A DNA stretch of 64,000 nucleotides, taken from the NCBI GenBank assembly GCA_964591085.1, contig CAZPXH010000004.1, positions 1-64,000 on the forward strand, written 5' to 3'. The DNA comes from CAZPXH01 sp964591085. GTDB lineage: Bacteria; Spirochaetota; Spirochaetia; DSM-27196; CAZPXH01. How positions within the stretch are numbered: position 1 is the first letter of the stretch; every line of letters begins with the position of its first letter. Positions 50,812 through 60,330 of this stretch are shown one piece after another. The translations under genes and the position numbers were made by a program. The notes beneath the pieces were generated by a model that did not search any database, was not told the origin of the DNA, and was given only the letters and a program-made list of their open reading frames with translations.

Positions 50812-52635
50812 TTACTCCACCGTGACGCTCTTGGCAAGGTTCCTCGGCTGGTCAACGTCCCGGCCCAGCTCAATGGCCGTGTAGTACGCCAGGAGCTGCA
50901 GCGGGATGACCATGGAGAAGGGAGACACAATCTCATCCGTTGGCGGGATGAAGAAGACATCGTCAGCCACCGCCTCCACTTCGCGGTCACCCTCAAAGGC
51001 AATTGCAATCACCGGTCCACGGCGTGCCTTCACCTCCTTCATGTTGGTGATGACCTTTTCCCGCAGGTTATCGCCTGGAACCAGGAAAAGACTGGGAGTC
51101 TCCTCGTTCACCAGCGCAATTGGACCGTGCTTGATTTCCGCGGAGCTGTAGCCTTCCGCGTGGATGTAGCTCACTTCCTTGAGCTTCAGGGCACCCTCGA
51201 GGGCAACGGGATAGTTCATCCCGCGTCCAAGGAACAGGAAGTCCGGTGACTTGTAGTACTTGTGGGCAAGCTCACGAACCTCGTCTGCCCTCTCCAGGAT
51301 CCGGGCAACTGCATCCGGCACGCCTTGAAGCGCGCGGATGAATCGCTGCCCGGCCTCGGTAGACATGTGGCGCATCCGCGCAATGAGCAGCGTGAACAGC
51401 TGCAGGGCCGTTAACTGGCTGGTGAAGGCCTTGGTGGACGCAACGGCTATCTCCGGACCGGAGTGAATGTAGACCCCTCCATCAGACTCGCGCGGAATGG
51501 TGGCACCGACCACGTTGCAGATTCCCAGGACCCGAGCGCCTTTCCGCTGCAGTTCACGCAGCGCGTACAGCGTGTCTGCGGTCTCCCCGGACTGGCTGAT
51601 CGCGAAGTACAGGCTGTTGCGCTCCACCACGGGATTCCGATACCGGAGCTCGCTTGCAAGTTCCGCCTGCGCAGGAATCCGTCCGAGGCTTTCCAGGAGA
51701 TAGGCTCCGACCTGACCGGCGTGGTAGCTGGTGCCAGCGCCGATGATTCGCACCCGCTCCAGATTCAGAAGCTCCTGGTTGCTCATGTTCAGGCCACCGA
51801 GGTGGGCGGTGGCAGCCTCTGTGTCCAGCCGGCCCTGGAACGCACGTCGAATGGACTCCGGCTGCTCAAAGATCTCCTTGAGCATGAAGTGCTCAAAGCC
51901 ATCCTTCTCAATCTCCTGCAGTTCCCAGGTGATGAACTCAACGGACTTCTCAACTGGACGGGACCGGAAGTCCACCGTGTGGTAGTCGTTCGCCGTGACC
52001 CGCACTACCTCGCCATCTTCTATGTAGAGCACCTGCTTGGTGTGCGCGATGATCGCGGTGACGTCCGAAGCGAGGAACATCTCATCGTCCCCGACTCCCA
52101 AAACCAGTGGCGAGCCGTTCCTGCAGCCAATGAGTACACCCGGCTCGTCAGCGTGCGTAGCCACAAGGCCATAGGTTCCCTCCAGCACCTGCACCGCCTT
52201 CAGCACTGCCTGCTCCAGGTCACCGTCATAGAGGCTGGAGATCAGGTGGGCGATCACTTCACTGTCAGTGTCGCTGGCAAAGGTGAAGCCGTCGTCTTCC
52301 AGCTTTTCCCGGAGCGCGCTGTAGTTCTCAATGATTCCGTTGTGCACAATCGCAAGGCGACCGGTCTTGTCCACATGTGGATGCGCGTTGCGATCGCTGA
52401 CTTCTCCGTGGGTGGCCCAACGGGTGTGGCCAATTCCAAAGGTGCCGCCAAGATCCGTGGGGACAGCGCCCTCAAGATTGCGAATCTTCCCTTCCTTCTT
52501 GATGAGGGAAAGTTGCCCGTCGTTGCCCACACAGATTCCAGAGGAGTCGTAACCGCGGTACTCCAGCCGCTTGAGACCTGCGATGAGAATGGGGGCGGCC
52601 CGCCGTGGTCCAGCGTAGCCAATGATTCCGCACAT
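50812..52635 (-). CDS. glmS: Glutamine--fructose-6-phosphate aminotransferase
   Basis: Makes glucosamine-6-phosphate, first committed step of UDP-GlcNAc and peptidoglycan synthesis. The 607-aa product starts M-C-G-I-I-G with the glutaminase Cys, has the NTN-hydrolase domain to about residue 230, and two SIS domains (SQSGETADT, and ending with PRNLAKSVTVE, where the Lys acts in the isomerase site). ATG 52635 with AGGA about 8 nt upstream. No glmS ribozyme is visible in the short leader. Confidence 0.98.
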   Translation of the reverse strand: MCGIIGYAGPRRAAPILIAGLKRLEYRGYDSSGICVGNDGQLSLIKKEGKIRNLEGAVPTDLGGTFGIGHTRWATHGEVSDRNAHPHVDKTGRLAIVHNGIIENYSALREKLEDDGFTFASDTDSEVIAHLISSLYDGDLEQAVLKAVQVLEGTYGLVATHADEPGVLIGCRNGSPLVLGVGDDEMFLASDVTAIIAHTKQVLYIEDGEVVRVTANDYHTVDFRSRPVEKSVEFITWELQEIEKDGFEHFMLKEIFEQPESIRRAFQGRLDTEAATAHLGGLNMSNQELLNLERVRIIGAGTSYHAGQVGAYLLESLGRIPAQAELASELRYRNPVVERNSLYFAISQSGETADTLYALRELQRKGARVLGICNVVGATIPRESDGGVYIHSGPEIAVASTKAFTSQLTALQLFTLLIARMRHMSTEAGQRFIRALQGVPDAVARILERADEVRELAHKYYKSPDFLFLGRGMNYPVALEGALKLKEVSYIHAEGYSSAEIKHGPIALVNEETPSLFLVPGDNLREKVITNMKEVKARRGPVIAIAFEGDREVEAVADDVFFIPPTDEIVSPFSMVIPLQLLAYYTAIELGRDVDQPRNLAKSVTVE

Positions 52636-52669
52636 GATGCCTATCCTGATCGACCTGATTTAACCCTTG

Positions 52670-52675
52670 ATTATA
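52670..52675 (-). promoter_or_regulatory. -10 box of glmS
   Basis: TATAAT on the minus strand, 34 nt upstream of the glmS ATG and after the stop of the upstream regulator. No good -35 hexamer at 16-18 bp. Confidence 0.45.
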
Positions 52676-52711
52676 TCCCACCGGCCCCATTGGTTCATGC
52701 AGGCCGGAGGC

Positions 52712-53329
52712 TCAATTGTCCTGGGATAGGCGCGTGAGCAGGGCGCGATCCTTGAGTCGGAGAGCGTTCCCCGACTGCTCAAGAGCACCAGCCTTCACCA
52801 ACTCGTTCACCGCTTCCATCACCCGGACTTCCGGGACCTCAATGGTCAGAGCAATCTCATTCACGGCTCGGTCCAGGGTTAGGACCTGCTGGTCCTGAGG
52901 GCGTTCCGCAAACCGGAGGTACAGGTTCAGCGCAACCAGGCTCTGCTTGTTGCGCTCAAACATCGTCTGAATCTGGTGGTTAGCGTGCTGCAATCGACGG
53001 CTGAGCTTGTCAATCACGTTCAGCGCAATGCGGGCATTCTTCTCAATCATGCTCTGGAAGCCGTCACGGTCAAAGGCAAGGAGCCGGGTCTCCCCGATCG
53101 CCTCTGCGCTTGCAGTACGGCGGATCCTGGACACAATTGCCATTTCCCCGAAGAAGTCTCCCTTTCCCAGGACAGCGAGCACGTGGGGCCTCCCATCAAA
53201 CATCTTGGTGATGCGCACGCCGCCGCCCTGAATAATGAACATCCGATCACCGGGTGCGCTTTCCTCAAAAATACGCTCCCCGTCCCGAAAGGTCTGACCG
53301 TACTTCTCAAACAGCTGGTTGTCCGCCAT
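52712..53329 (-). CDS. Cyclic-nucleotide-binding regulator-like protein
   Basis: Soluble protein of 205 aa. The N-terminal cNMP-binding fold (about 10-120) has GDRMFIIQGGGVRIT and the phosphate-cassette-like KGDFFGEMAIVSRIRRTASAEA (F-G-E-x-A-x9-R-T-A form, so cyclic-nucleotide binding is plausible). A helix and a small C-terminal domain (about 140-205: LTLDRAVNEIALTIEVPEVRVMEAV) follow, resembling a degenerate Crp-type helix-turn-helix. ATG 53329. Divergent from a lipoprotein gene, 83 nt apart. Confidence 0.82.
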   Translation of the reverse strand: MADNQLFEKYGQTFRDGERIFEESAPGDRMFIIQGGGVRITKMFDGRPHVLAVLGKGDFFGEMAIVSRIRRTASAEAIGETRLLAFDRDGFQSMIEKNARIALNVIDKLSRRLQHANHQIQTMFERNKQSLVALNLYLRFAERPQDQQVLTLDRAVNEIALTIEVPEVRVMEAVNELVKAGALEQSGNALRLKDRALLTRLSQDN

Positions 53330-53412
53330 GTGTTCTGTTTCTCCGTTTCCAGTGTCGGTTTCCCGGATACAATCCCTGAAGCGTCCCGGGCGACGTTCGG
53401 GTATAGGCAATT

Positions 53413-54447
53413 ATGAAGCACAGCGCAGGTCTGCAGTCAGTCTGCTCCGGAGTTCTCGCACTTGTGGCACTGCTCGTTGGCTGCACGCCGCTACAGGACG
53501 TGGTTGACTGGTCCGCGGTGGACCTGATGCCGCCCACTTTCCTTGGTGCGCAGGCGGTGTCCGAGCGCAGCATACGTGTTAGCTTCGATGAGTCGGTGGA
53601 AATCATTGACCAGGCGGTGAGTCTTGGTGGGGTGGCCGTGGAGGCAAGCGCATCCGCAAGCGGCGCAGAGGTCATGCTTGAGCTGTCAAGCACCCTGCCG
53701 GCGGGTTCGGAGGCGACGGGGATGCTTGTGGTGGCTGACTCCCGCGGAAACCTCACCAACCTCAGCTTCACCGTATCCGGCTACAACGGTCGCATTCCGG
53801 GTCTGTTGATCAATGAACTCGTGGTCAAGGGCTCGGGAACCCGCCCGGACTGGACCGAGATTCTGGTTACTGCTCCCGGAAACCTGGCCGGGGTCACCAT
53901 CATGGACGGCAGTCCCTGGGACTGGGAGAACCGCTACGTCTTTCCGGATGTGGAAGTGGCGGTGGGGGACTGGCTGGTGGTGCATTGGAAGCCGGAAGGC
54001 ATTCCGGAGGAAGTCAGCGAGCTTGCTTCCATTTCTGCTTCCGGCGGCAGAGACGCAAGCGATACCGCACGGGACTTCTGGGTTGATCCTCCCGGGGGCC
54101 TGGTCGGCACAAATGGGGTACTGGCTCTCCTGACAAGCCCGGGCGGGACGATGCTGGATGCCGTGATCTACAGCAATCGGACCTCAGAGAGCGACACGGA
54201 CTACCGCGGCTTTGGCTCACGAAAGACGATGAATCGCGTGGACTGGGTGTCAGAGATGGGCGGCTGGACGGCGACAGGTGATGCGCTCGCTCCGGAAGAT
54301 GCGGTGTGGAGCGGGAGTACAACCTCTACGCGCTCTCTGAGCCGCGGGTCGTCAAGTCTGGACACCCACACCGCCACAGACTGGCACACGGTCCCCACCA
54401 GCGGCGCCAGTCCCGGTGCCACCAATACAGACGAGCGCCACGAGTAG
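53413..54447 (+). CDS. Lipoprotein with lamin-tail domain
   Basis: Surface or periplasmic lipoprotein of 344 aa. Lipobox L-V-G-C near residue 24. Residues 40-125 look like a bacterial Ig-like domain (SERSIRVSFDES). From about 130, GLLINELVVKGSGTRPDWTEI and the later strands match a lamin-tail domain (LTD). C-terminal tail rich in Ser/Thr. LTD proteins often occur with nucleases or on the cell surface; no partner is seen. Confidence 0.75.
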   Translation: MKHSAGLQSVCSGVLALVALLVGCTPLQDVVDWSAVDLMPPTFLGAQAVSERSIRVSFDESVEIIDQAVSLGGVAVEASASASGAEVMLELSSTLPAGSEATGMLVVADSRGNLTNLSFTVSGYNGRIPGLLINELVVKGSGTRPDWTEILVTAPGNLAGVTIMDGSPWDWENRYVFPDVEVAVGDWLVVHWKPEGIPEEVSELASISASGGRDASDTARDFWVDPPGGLVGTNGVLALLTSPGGTMLDAVIYSNRTSESDTDYRGFGSRKTMNRVDWVSEMGGWTATGDALAPEDAVWSGSTTSTRSLSRGSSSLDTHTATDWHTVPTSGASPGATNTDERHE

Positions 54448-54503
54448 ATTCTGCGTCCACGCGGCGTAGCGCGGCGGCCGTCAGAGGAGAACGTCTGTGG
54501 CGC

Positions 54504-54827
54504 TTACACCAGGTCTTTGAAGATGGCTTCCAGCGTGGGCCGAGCGGCAGCACCAACGTGCTGCTTAACCATTTCTCCGTTGTGGAACAGCAGGAGGGTG
54601 GGAATGCTCACCACATTGTAGCGGCTGGCCACCTCCGGGTAAGAATCAACGTCTAGCTTGCCAATTTTGAGGCGTCCATCGTACTCCTCGGCGAGTTCGT
54701 GCAGCACCGGAGCAATCATCTTGCAGGGCATGCACCACTCCGCCCAGAAGTCCACCAGGACCGGGACATCCGACGATGCAACTTCTGCCTCAAAGTTCTC
54801 GGTTGTGACCTCAACTTCAGTTGCCAT
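54504..54827 (-). CDS. trxA: Thioredoxin with WCMPC active site
   Basis: Cytoplasmic disulfide reductase of 107 aa. The fold is complete (VLVDFWAEWCMPCKMIAPVL; cis-Pro in SIPTLLLF). The active site is W-C-M-P-C instead of the usual W-C-G-P-C, which may alter the redox potential. It lies 32 nt downstream of trpA on the same strand; whether it belongs to the trp transcript is unclear. Confidence 0.94.
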   Translation of the reverse strand: MATEVEVTTENFEAEVASSDVPVLVDFWAEWCMPCKMIAPVLHELAEEYDGRLKIGKLDVDSYPEVASRYNVVSIPTLLLFHNGEMVKQHVGAAARPTLEAIFKDLV

Positions 54828-54859
54828 GCTGGCAAGCTATGTCGGAACCCCTGCCCCGA

Positions 54860-55768
54860 TCAAGCCCCGGACCCGCCAATGAGGTTCCGGGCGAGCATAG
54901 AAACCGCTTCTGCGGGTGATCCCGGCTGCTCAGCAATTGCCCGGACAAAGGCGCTACCCACCACCGCCCAGTCAGCGTAGGGCATGAGAGCCTTCACCTG
55001 TTCGGGCTGCTCAATCCCAAATCCGGCCATGATCGCAGGCCTCTGACGTTGCGCAGCTGCTACGGTCCCATCGCTGGACGAGTCCGCCGCGCCCGCTGCG
55101 CGCTCTCCCGCGGCTGCTTCTGCAGTGTCGGCGCCAGGACGGGCGGCGCCATGAGCCACTGGGTCCAGCGCGCGGATCCGGGTGAGAAGCTGCAGCGCTT
55201 CCTCGCTGAGCTCAGTTCGGGACCCGGTAATGCCACGCCGCAGTGCCACGTAGACGGACTTCGGACCGCGAGCTTCCAGGGCCCGCAGCCGAATCTCCGG
55301 AGCCGGCGAAACCACAACCGGGGTCACCTCTACCCCAGCAACGTCGGCGGCTTCCCACAGGCCCTCATCCACATCAACGGGGAGGTCTGGAACAATCAGG
55401 CCGCGAACTCCCGCATCTGCGGCCCGGCGGCAGAACTCGCGTGTGCCAATCCGGAAGGGGATGCTTGCGTAGCTCATGAGATACACCGGGACGTTCGCTG
55501 AAGCGGCAACGCGAGATACCTGACTGAATCCGTCGGCCACGCGGAATCCAGCGTCTAGCGCGCGCTGGCAGGCTTGCTGGATGGCAGGTCCGTCTGCAGA
55601 CGGATCGCTGAAGGGAAACTGCACCTCCAGGGCCCCTACCCCTGCATCCAGGAGGGCCTGTGCGACGGCATCGCTCTGCTCCCGGTTGGGATAATGGGAC
55701 ACAAAGTGCGCCATGACGCGGTTTTCCTCGCTTAATGGCAAACGAGCGGTGGAACGCGAAGCTGCCAT
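54860..55768 (-). CDS. trpA: Tryptophan synthase alpha chain with an Ala-rich insert
   Basis: Cleaves indole-3-glycerol phosphate to indole and glyceraldehyde-3-phosphate. The 302-aa product has the catalytic Glu in ALEVQFPFSDPSADGP and Asp in the same segment. Longer than the usual 260-270 aa because of a low-complexity insert of about 30 residues (near 205-240, Ala/Gly/Ser-rich) between the GITGSRTEL loop and GFGIEQPEQVKAL. The N-terminus (VMAHFVSHYPNREQSD) diverges from the canonical ALIPFITAGDP. ATG 55768 overlaps the trpB stop by 1 nt. Confidence 0.92.
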   Translation of the reverse strand: MAASRSTARLPLSEENRVMAHFVSHYPNREQSDAVAQALLDAGVGALEVQFPFSDPSADGPAIQQACQRALDAGFRVADGFSQVSRVAASANVPVYLMSYASIPFRIGTREFCRRAADAGVRGLIVPDLPVDVDEGLWEAADVAGVEVTPVVVSPAPEIRLRALEARGPKSVYVALRRGITGSRTELSEEALQLLTRIRALDPVAHGAARPGADTAEAAAGERAAGAADSSSDGTVAAAQRQRPAIMAGFGIEQPEQVKALMPYADWAVVGSAFVRAIAEQPGSPAEAVSMLARNLIGGSGA

Positions 55769-57111
55769 TAGTGGGCTCTCCCGCGCTGGTTGGGATCGCT
55801 TTGGGCGGCACTTTCGGTGCTCGCAGAATAAGCACCGGACTCCACAGGGGCCATGGCGTCCATTCGCCGGATCTCGGACTCAAGGAAATCCCGCCAGGCA
55901 GATCCCCGGAGAAGTGGAGCGGTGATGAAGAGGTCCTTATCTCCGCGGCCGGACATGTTGACCACAACTGAACGTTCCGGTGGCAGCTCAGCGGCCAGCT
56001 CAAGGGCCACCGCCGCGCCATGAGCGCTTTCCAGGGCAAAGATTACCCCTTCTGTGCGTGCAAACTTCTGCAGTGCTTCCATCGCCACGGAATCAGTCAC
56101 CGATCGGAACTCAATCCGGCCGGTATCTCCGAGGTGCGCGAGTTGCGGCCCGATGCCGGGATAGTCCAGGCCGGCACTGATGGAGTGGGTTGCCTCCACC
56201 TGGCCGTCCTCATCCATCAGGAAGCGGCTCTTGTATCCCTGAACAATTCCCGCGTGCCCGGTCCCGGTCATTCGTGCCGCGTGCTCCCCGGAGCCGCTAC
56301 CGGTACCACCGGCCTCCGCGCCTACCAGTCGCGGAGACGGCTGGTCCACAAACGGCGCAAAGAACCCGATGGCGTTGGACCCGCCACCGACGCAAGTGAC
56401 CATGGCCGCGATGTCTATGTTTCGCTGCAGTGCTTCAGCGTGGACTTCACGCCCAATCACACTCTGAAACTCTCGGACAATGTCGGGGAACGGGTAGGGC
56501 CCAAGCGCGCTCCCGATCAGGTAGTGGGTGTCGGGGAAGCTTGCACTCCAATCCCGGAGTGCCTCGTTCACCGCGTCCTTTAGTGTGCGTGTGCCACCAG
56601 ACACCGGAACTACTCGGGTCCCGAGCATTTCCATGTAGTACACGTTCGGCTGCTGCCGCTGAACGTCCAGCTCACCCATGTAGACGGTGCAGTCAAAGCC
56701 AAGCTTTGCGCAGACGGAGGCTGTTGCAAGACCGTGCTGGCCCGCGCCAGTCTCCGCAATGATCCGGGTCTTCCCCACACGCCTCGCAAGGAGCGCCTGG
56801 CCCAGGGCATTATTGATCTTGTGGGCACCGGTGTTGGCAAGACCCTCCAGCTTGATCCAGATCTGTGCGCCGCCGATCTCCTCGGTGAGGTTGCGCGCGT
56901 AGACCATGGGTGTCGGTCTGCCGACGTAATCACGGAGTAGGCCATTGAACTCCGCATGGAAGGCCGGGTCTTCCATGGCGGCGGCAAAGTTATGCTCAAG
57001 ATCGTCCAGAGCCGGCCACAGTACCTCGGCAACGTAGCGTCCGCCGTACTCGCCAAAGTAGCGGTTGAGGTAGCGGGGTCCGCCTGGGGACGTGGTCTCA
57101 ATTGCTTGCAC
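55768..57111 (-). CDS. trpB: Tryptophan synthase beta chain
   Basis: PLP enzyme joining indole and serine. The 447-aa product has the PLP Lys in NTGAHKINNALGQ, the Gly-rich phosphate cup CVGGGSNAIG and the Glu in KLEGLANTGAHK (usually KREDLNHTGAHK). N-terminus PRYLNRYFGEYGGRYVAE is typical. I placed the start at GTG 57111, inside the end of trpCF (14-nt overlap), since the open frame further upstream runs through trpCF. A longer C-terminal tail (about 20 residues, Ser/Ala-rich) is present. Confidence 0.95.
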   Translation of the reverse strand: MQAIETTSPGGPRYLNRYFGEYGGRYVAEVLWPALDDLEHNFAAAMEDPAFHAEFNGLLRDYVGRPTPMVYARNLTEEIGGAQIWIKLEGLANTGAHKINNALGQALLARRVGKTRIIAETGAGQHGLATASVCAKLGFDCTVYMGELDVQRQQPNVYYMEMLGTRVVPVSGGTRTLKDAVNEALRDWSASFPDTHYLIGSALGPYPFPDIVREFQSVIGREVHAEALQRNIDIAAMVTCVGGGSNAIGFFAPFVDQPSPRLVGAEAGGTGSGSGEHAARMTGTGHAGIVQGYKSRFLMDEDGQVEATHSISAGLDYPGIGPQLAHLGDTGRIEFRSVTDSVAMEALQKFARTEGVIFALESAHGAAVALELAAELPPERSVVVNMSGRGDKDLFITAPLLRGSAWRDFLESEIRRMDAMAPVESGAYSASTESAAQSDPNQRGRAH

Positions 57112-58651
57112 GGTTGATCTCGGTGAAGTAGCGCTCAAGTGATTCAGGATCCTTTCTTCCGGGTTCTGCTTCCAGCCCGCTGCTGGCATCAACCAGCTCC
57201 GGGTGGAAGCCCCGGATGGCTTGCGCAATATTGTCCGGCGATAGCCCACCGGCAAGCCAAAGTGGCGTTCCGGCCGGACGCTGAGCCAGCACCTCCGGAG
57301 AAATGCGCTCGCCGGTGCCGCCAGCTGCCCGTTCCGAATACGCGTCCAGCAGCACCCGCGCCGAGCCATTGCCGACTGCGCTCTGCAGATCAGCGGCACC
57401 AGCAACGCGAATTGCCGGATACCACGGAATCAGCCTGCCAGCGGCGTCCATGGGCGGCGTAGCTGCAAGTCCGCCGTGCAGCTGCACCGCGTCAATGAGC
57501 CCGTCTGCAGCAAGCCGGGCCACCTCCGCCGGAATGTCCTGCTGTCCGTCCACAACGGCAACCCTTGGCACGCCGATGTCACCGAGCGTATGGAGCACGG
57601 AAGCGTCTACCTTGCGCGGAGACTCGGCAAAGACAAAGCCCAGGAGATCCGCGCCAAGCTCAACGGCCATCCGAGCGTCTTCTACGCGGGCGAGTCCGCA
57701 AATCTTCACCAGCGGTCTCCGGGGAAAACCCTCAGGGCGCGCGCCTGGCTGCCCGCTGTGTGGCGCGGGAAGCCCGGGCAACCGCCGTTGGAGGAGCTCG
57801 GTAATTCTGCCCCAGAACCCGGAGGCGGAACCGCTTGTGCCACGCGTGTGCGCCGGAGCAAGGCGCGCGGGCAGACCAGGATCTCGGACGGCCGCCTCGC
57901 CAACCAGGATTCCGGTGAAGCCGGACGCCCCCGCCAGTTCTGCACCGGCATCCGAGCGTATCCCGCTTTCGAAGACTACATCGGCGCGCCAAGTGACTCC
58001 GGCGCGCAGGGCGACAGGGCGGAGGAGATCCACGCTGAAGTCCCGGAGATCGCGGGCGTTGATACCAAGCAGAGCGGGATGCAGCGCGGCTACCCGCTGA
58101 AGTTCGGCACGGGTGTGGACCTCAACGAGGGCCTGCAATCCACGCCGCTCGGCCTCTACGTGCAGAGCCATGAGTTCAGCGTCCGTCAGAATCGCCGCAA
58201 TGAGGAGAACCGCGTCCGCACCTGCATCCGCCGATACTCGAATGTCCTCAGTGGTCAGGAGAAAGTCCTTTCGCAGGATTGCACAATCCGGAAAGGCGGC
58301 ACGCACGGCGAGGAGATCGGAAAGGTCTCCCCCAAAGTGATCCTGCTCAGTGAGAACGCTGAACGCACGGATGCCCGCGGCGTGATAGCGCGCTGCCTGC
58401 GCAACCGGGTCCGGCAAATCTGCGATTGAGCCGGCGCTCGGGCTGCGGCGTTTGATCTCCGCAATGACCGGTCCGCCCGCGAGGAGGGGGACGCGATTTC
58501 GCACGCGTGTGGAGGGCAGGGCAATGCCCTGATCTGCCCCCTCTGCTTGAAGCCGTCCACGCCGCCGCGAAACAATCTGCTGCAGAATGTCGGCGGGTTG
58601 ATCCTGCATAGCAGCTCGGGCATCCCTGGAGGACTGATGGGTTGGCCTCAC
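57098..58651 (-). CDS. trpCF: Fused indole-3-glycerol phosphate synthase / phosphoribosylanthranilate isomerase
   Basis: Bifunctional TrpC-TrpF of 517 aa. TrpC domain (about 20-270) has VIAEIKRRSPSAG, ILRKDFLL with the catalytic Lys, and GINARDL. A Gly/Pro linker (about 270-310) joins the TrpF domain (about 313-515) with V-K-I-C-G (general base Cys), VQLHG and LLDAYS. GTG 58651 overlaps trpGD as GTGA; ATG 58609 is an alternative matching the usual TrpC N-terminus. TrpC-TrpF fusion is also known in E. coli, but domains there are joined without such a linker. Confidence 0.95.
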   Translation of the reverse strand: MRPTHQSSRDARAAMQDQPADILQQIVSRRRGRLQAEGADQGIALPSTRVRNRVPLLAGGPVIAEIKRRSPSAGSIADLPDPVAQAARYHAAGIRAFSVLTEQDHFGGDLSDLLAVRAAFPDCAILRKDFLLTTEDIRVSADAGADAVLLIAAILTDAELMALHVEAERRGLQALVEVHTRAELQRVAALHPALLGINARDLRDFSVDLLRPVALRAGVTWRADVVFESGIRSDAGAELAGASGFTGILVGEAAVRDPGLPARLAPAHTRGTSGSASGFWGRITELLQRRLPGLPAPHSGQPGARPEGFPRRPLVKICGLARVEDARMAVELGADLLGFVFAESPRKVDASVLHTLGDIGVPRVAVVDGQQDIPAEVARLAADGLIDAVQLHGGLAATPPMDAAGRLIPWYPAIRVAGAADLQSAVGNGSARVLLDAYSERAAGGTGERISPEVLAQRPAGTPLWLAGGLSPDNIAQAIRGFHPELVDASSGLEAEPGRKDPESLERYFTEINRASN

Positions 58652-60330
58652 GGAGACACGGGCTCCGTGTCAGAACCGCTGGCATGTTCGGCCTCTTGCG
58701 CGTCATCTGCGGAAGCCGTGGGACTGCCGTCGTCTGAGTGCCCGGTAAGGTTACCGCCCAGCCGTTCCACGAGCGCGGCTACCGTACCGTTCGCCAGAGC
58801 CTGCTGAACCCGGTCCACGCCATCTCCGATATCCACAGCAACGCCCGCAAGCATCAACGCTGCCCCGGCGTTCAGGCAGATGGAGTCCCGGACAGCCGGT
58901 CGGCCAACACCCTGGAGAACTGCGCGGGCAATCGCCGCGTTTTCCTCCGCGTTCCCACCCACAAGATCGGTTATTGGCCAGGTGGCCAGGCCGAAATCCC
59001 CGGGCTCCACGGTGGTCTCCGTGAGTGCGCCCTGTTCGCTGAACTGAACAATCCGGGTGGGTCCGCAAACCGAGAGCTCGTCCTGCCCGTCCAGTCCGTG
59101 TACCACCAGTGCACGCTGTACCCCAAGCTCCCGCGCAGCTTCAGCCATGGGGCGCATGATCTCCCCGGAGAAGACGCCGATGAGCTGGAACTTTGCGCCC
59201 GCGGGGTTGGAGAGTGGCCCGACCATGTTCATGATCGTTTTCACTCCAAGCTCAGCCCGGGCAGGGCCAGCGTGGCGCATTGCACCGTGGTAGCGGGGCG
59301 CGAACAGAAAGGCAAATCCGCTGTCGTCCAGGAGGCGGGCGGCTTCCAGTGGAGTGATGTCCACCGGGATTCCCAGCGCTCGATAAAAGTCCGCACTCCC
59401 GGACCTGCTGGTGACGGCGCGGTTTCCGTGCTTGGCTACCCGTGCTCCGCACGCGGCCGCAGCGAGCGCGGACAGGGACGAAATATTGAAAGTGCCCAGG
59501 CCGTCTCCCCCGGTCCCGCAGGTATCCAGCACATCGGCTCGGGTCGGCAGGGGTGTCCGCTTCCGCTGGAGAACGGAGGCGCAGCCCACAAGTTCACTTG
59601 CCGCAACGCCCTTGGTGGTGATGGCGGTGAGGAAGCCTGCTATCTGCGCGTTGGTGAGATTGCCGTCCGTGAGTTCCTCCATGAAGGCTCGGGCATCGGC
59701 TGCCGGGAGGTCCTCACCGGCCATCACGCGGCCGAGGACGGCTGCCGCGGGAAACGCCTCCCTGCGGTAGTTGAGGAAGTTCCGGAGCAGCTTCATCCCT
59801 GCGCCGCTAGCGATACTCTCCGGGTGAAACTGAACGCCCTCCACCTGGTACTCCCGATGCCGGAGCCCCATGATCTCCCCGTCATCACTGCGCGCGGAGA
59901 TCTCCAGCTCTGGCGGCAGGGACTCGGCCGCAACGGCAAGACTGTGGTAGCGGGTGAACTCCGCGCCTGCCGGAATGGATCGGAAGACTCCGCGCCCATC
60001 ATGGCGAATCGCGTCGGTCTTCCCGTGCACAATTCGCTGTGCCGCTACGATACGCCCTCCGAATGCCTCTCCAATGACCTGGTGACCCAGGCAGACTCCC
60101 AGGACGGGAATGCTGGCAGCGTAGCGGCGAACGATCTCCACGCTGATTCCCGCATCCCCGGGATCTCCGGGCCCGGGCGAAATCACGATGTGGGTTGGCC
60201 GGAGATCGCCGATAGCCTGCACGCTGATCTCATCGTTCCGGAACACCCGCACCGGTAGATCGCTGATGCTGCGGAAATACTGCACCAGGTTGTGGGTGAA
60301 CGAATCAAAGTTGTCTATGACCACAATCAT
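58648..60330 (-). CDS. trpGD: Fused anthranilate synthase glutaminase / anthranilate phosphoribosyltransferase
   Basis: Bifunctional TrpG-TrpD of 560 aa. The class I glutaminase (1-190) has Cys in G-V-C-L-G-H-Q and the His/Glu of F-H-P-E-S. The phosphoribosyltransferase (about 200-535) has DTCGTGGDGLGTFNIS and KHGNRAVTSRSGSADFY. The end is an acidic low-complexity tail. ATG 60330 overlaps trpE as ATGA. The same fusion occurs in E. coli TrpD. Confidence 0.96.
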   Translation of the reverse strand: MIVVIDNFDSFTHNLVQYFRSISDLPVRVFRNDEISVQAIGDLRPTHIVISPGPGDPGDAGISVEIVRRYAASIPVLGVCLGHQVIGEAFGGRIVAAQRIVHGKTDAIRHDGRGVFRSIPAGAEFTRYHSLAVAAESLPPELEISARSDDGEIMGLRHREYQVEGVQFHPESIASGAGMKLLRNFLNYRREAFPAAAVLGRVMAGEDLPAADARAFMEELTDGNLTNAQIAGFLTAITTKGVAASELVGCASVLQRKRTPLPTRADVLDTCGTGGDGLGTFNISSLSALAAAACGARVAKHGNRAVTSRSGSADFYRALGIPVDITPLEAARLLDDSGFAFLFAPRYHGAMRHAGPARAELGVKTIMNMVGPLSNPAGAKFQLIGVFSGEIMRPMAEAARELGVQRALVVHGLDGQDELSVCGPTRIVQFSEQGALTETTVEPGDFGLATWPITDLVGGNAEENAAIARAVLQGVGRPAVRDSICLNAGAALMLAGVAVDIGDGVDRVQQALANGTVAALVERLGGNLTGHSDDGSPTASADDAQEAEHASGSDTEPVSP

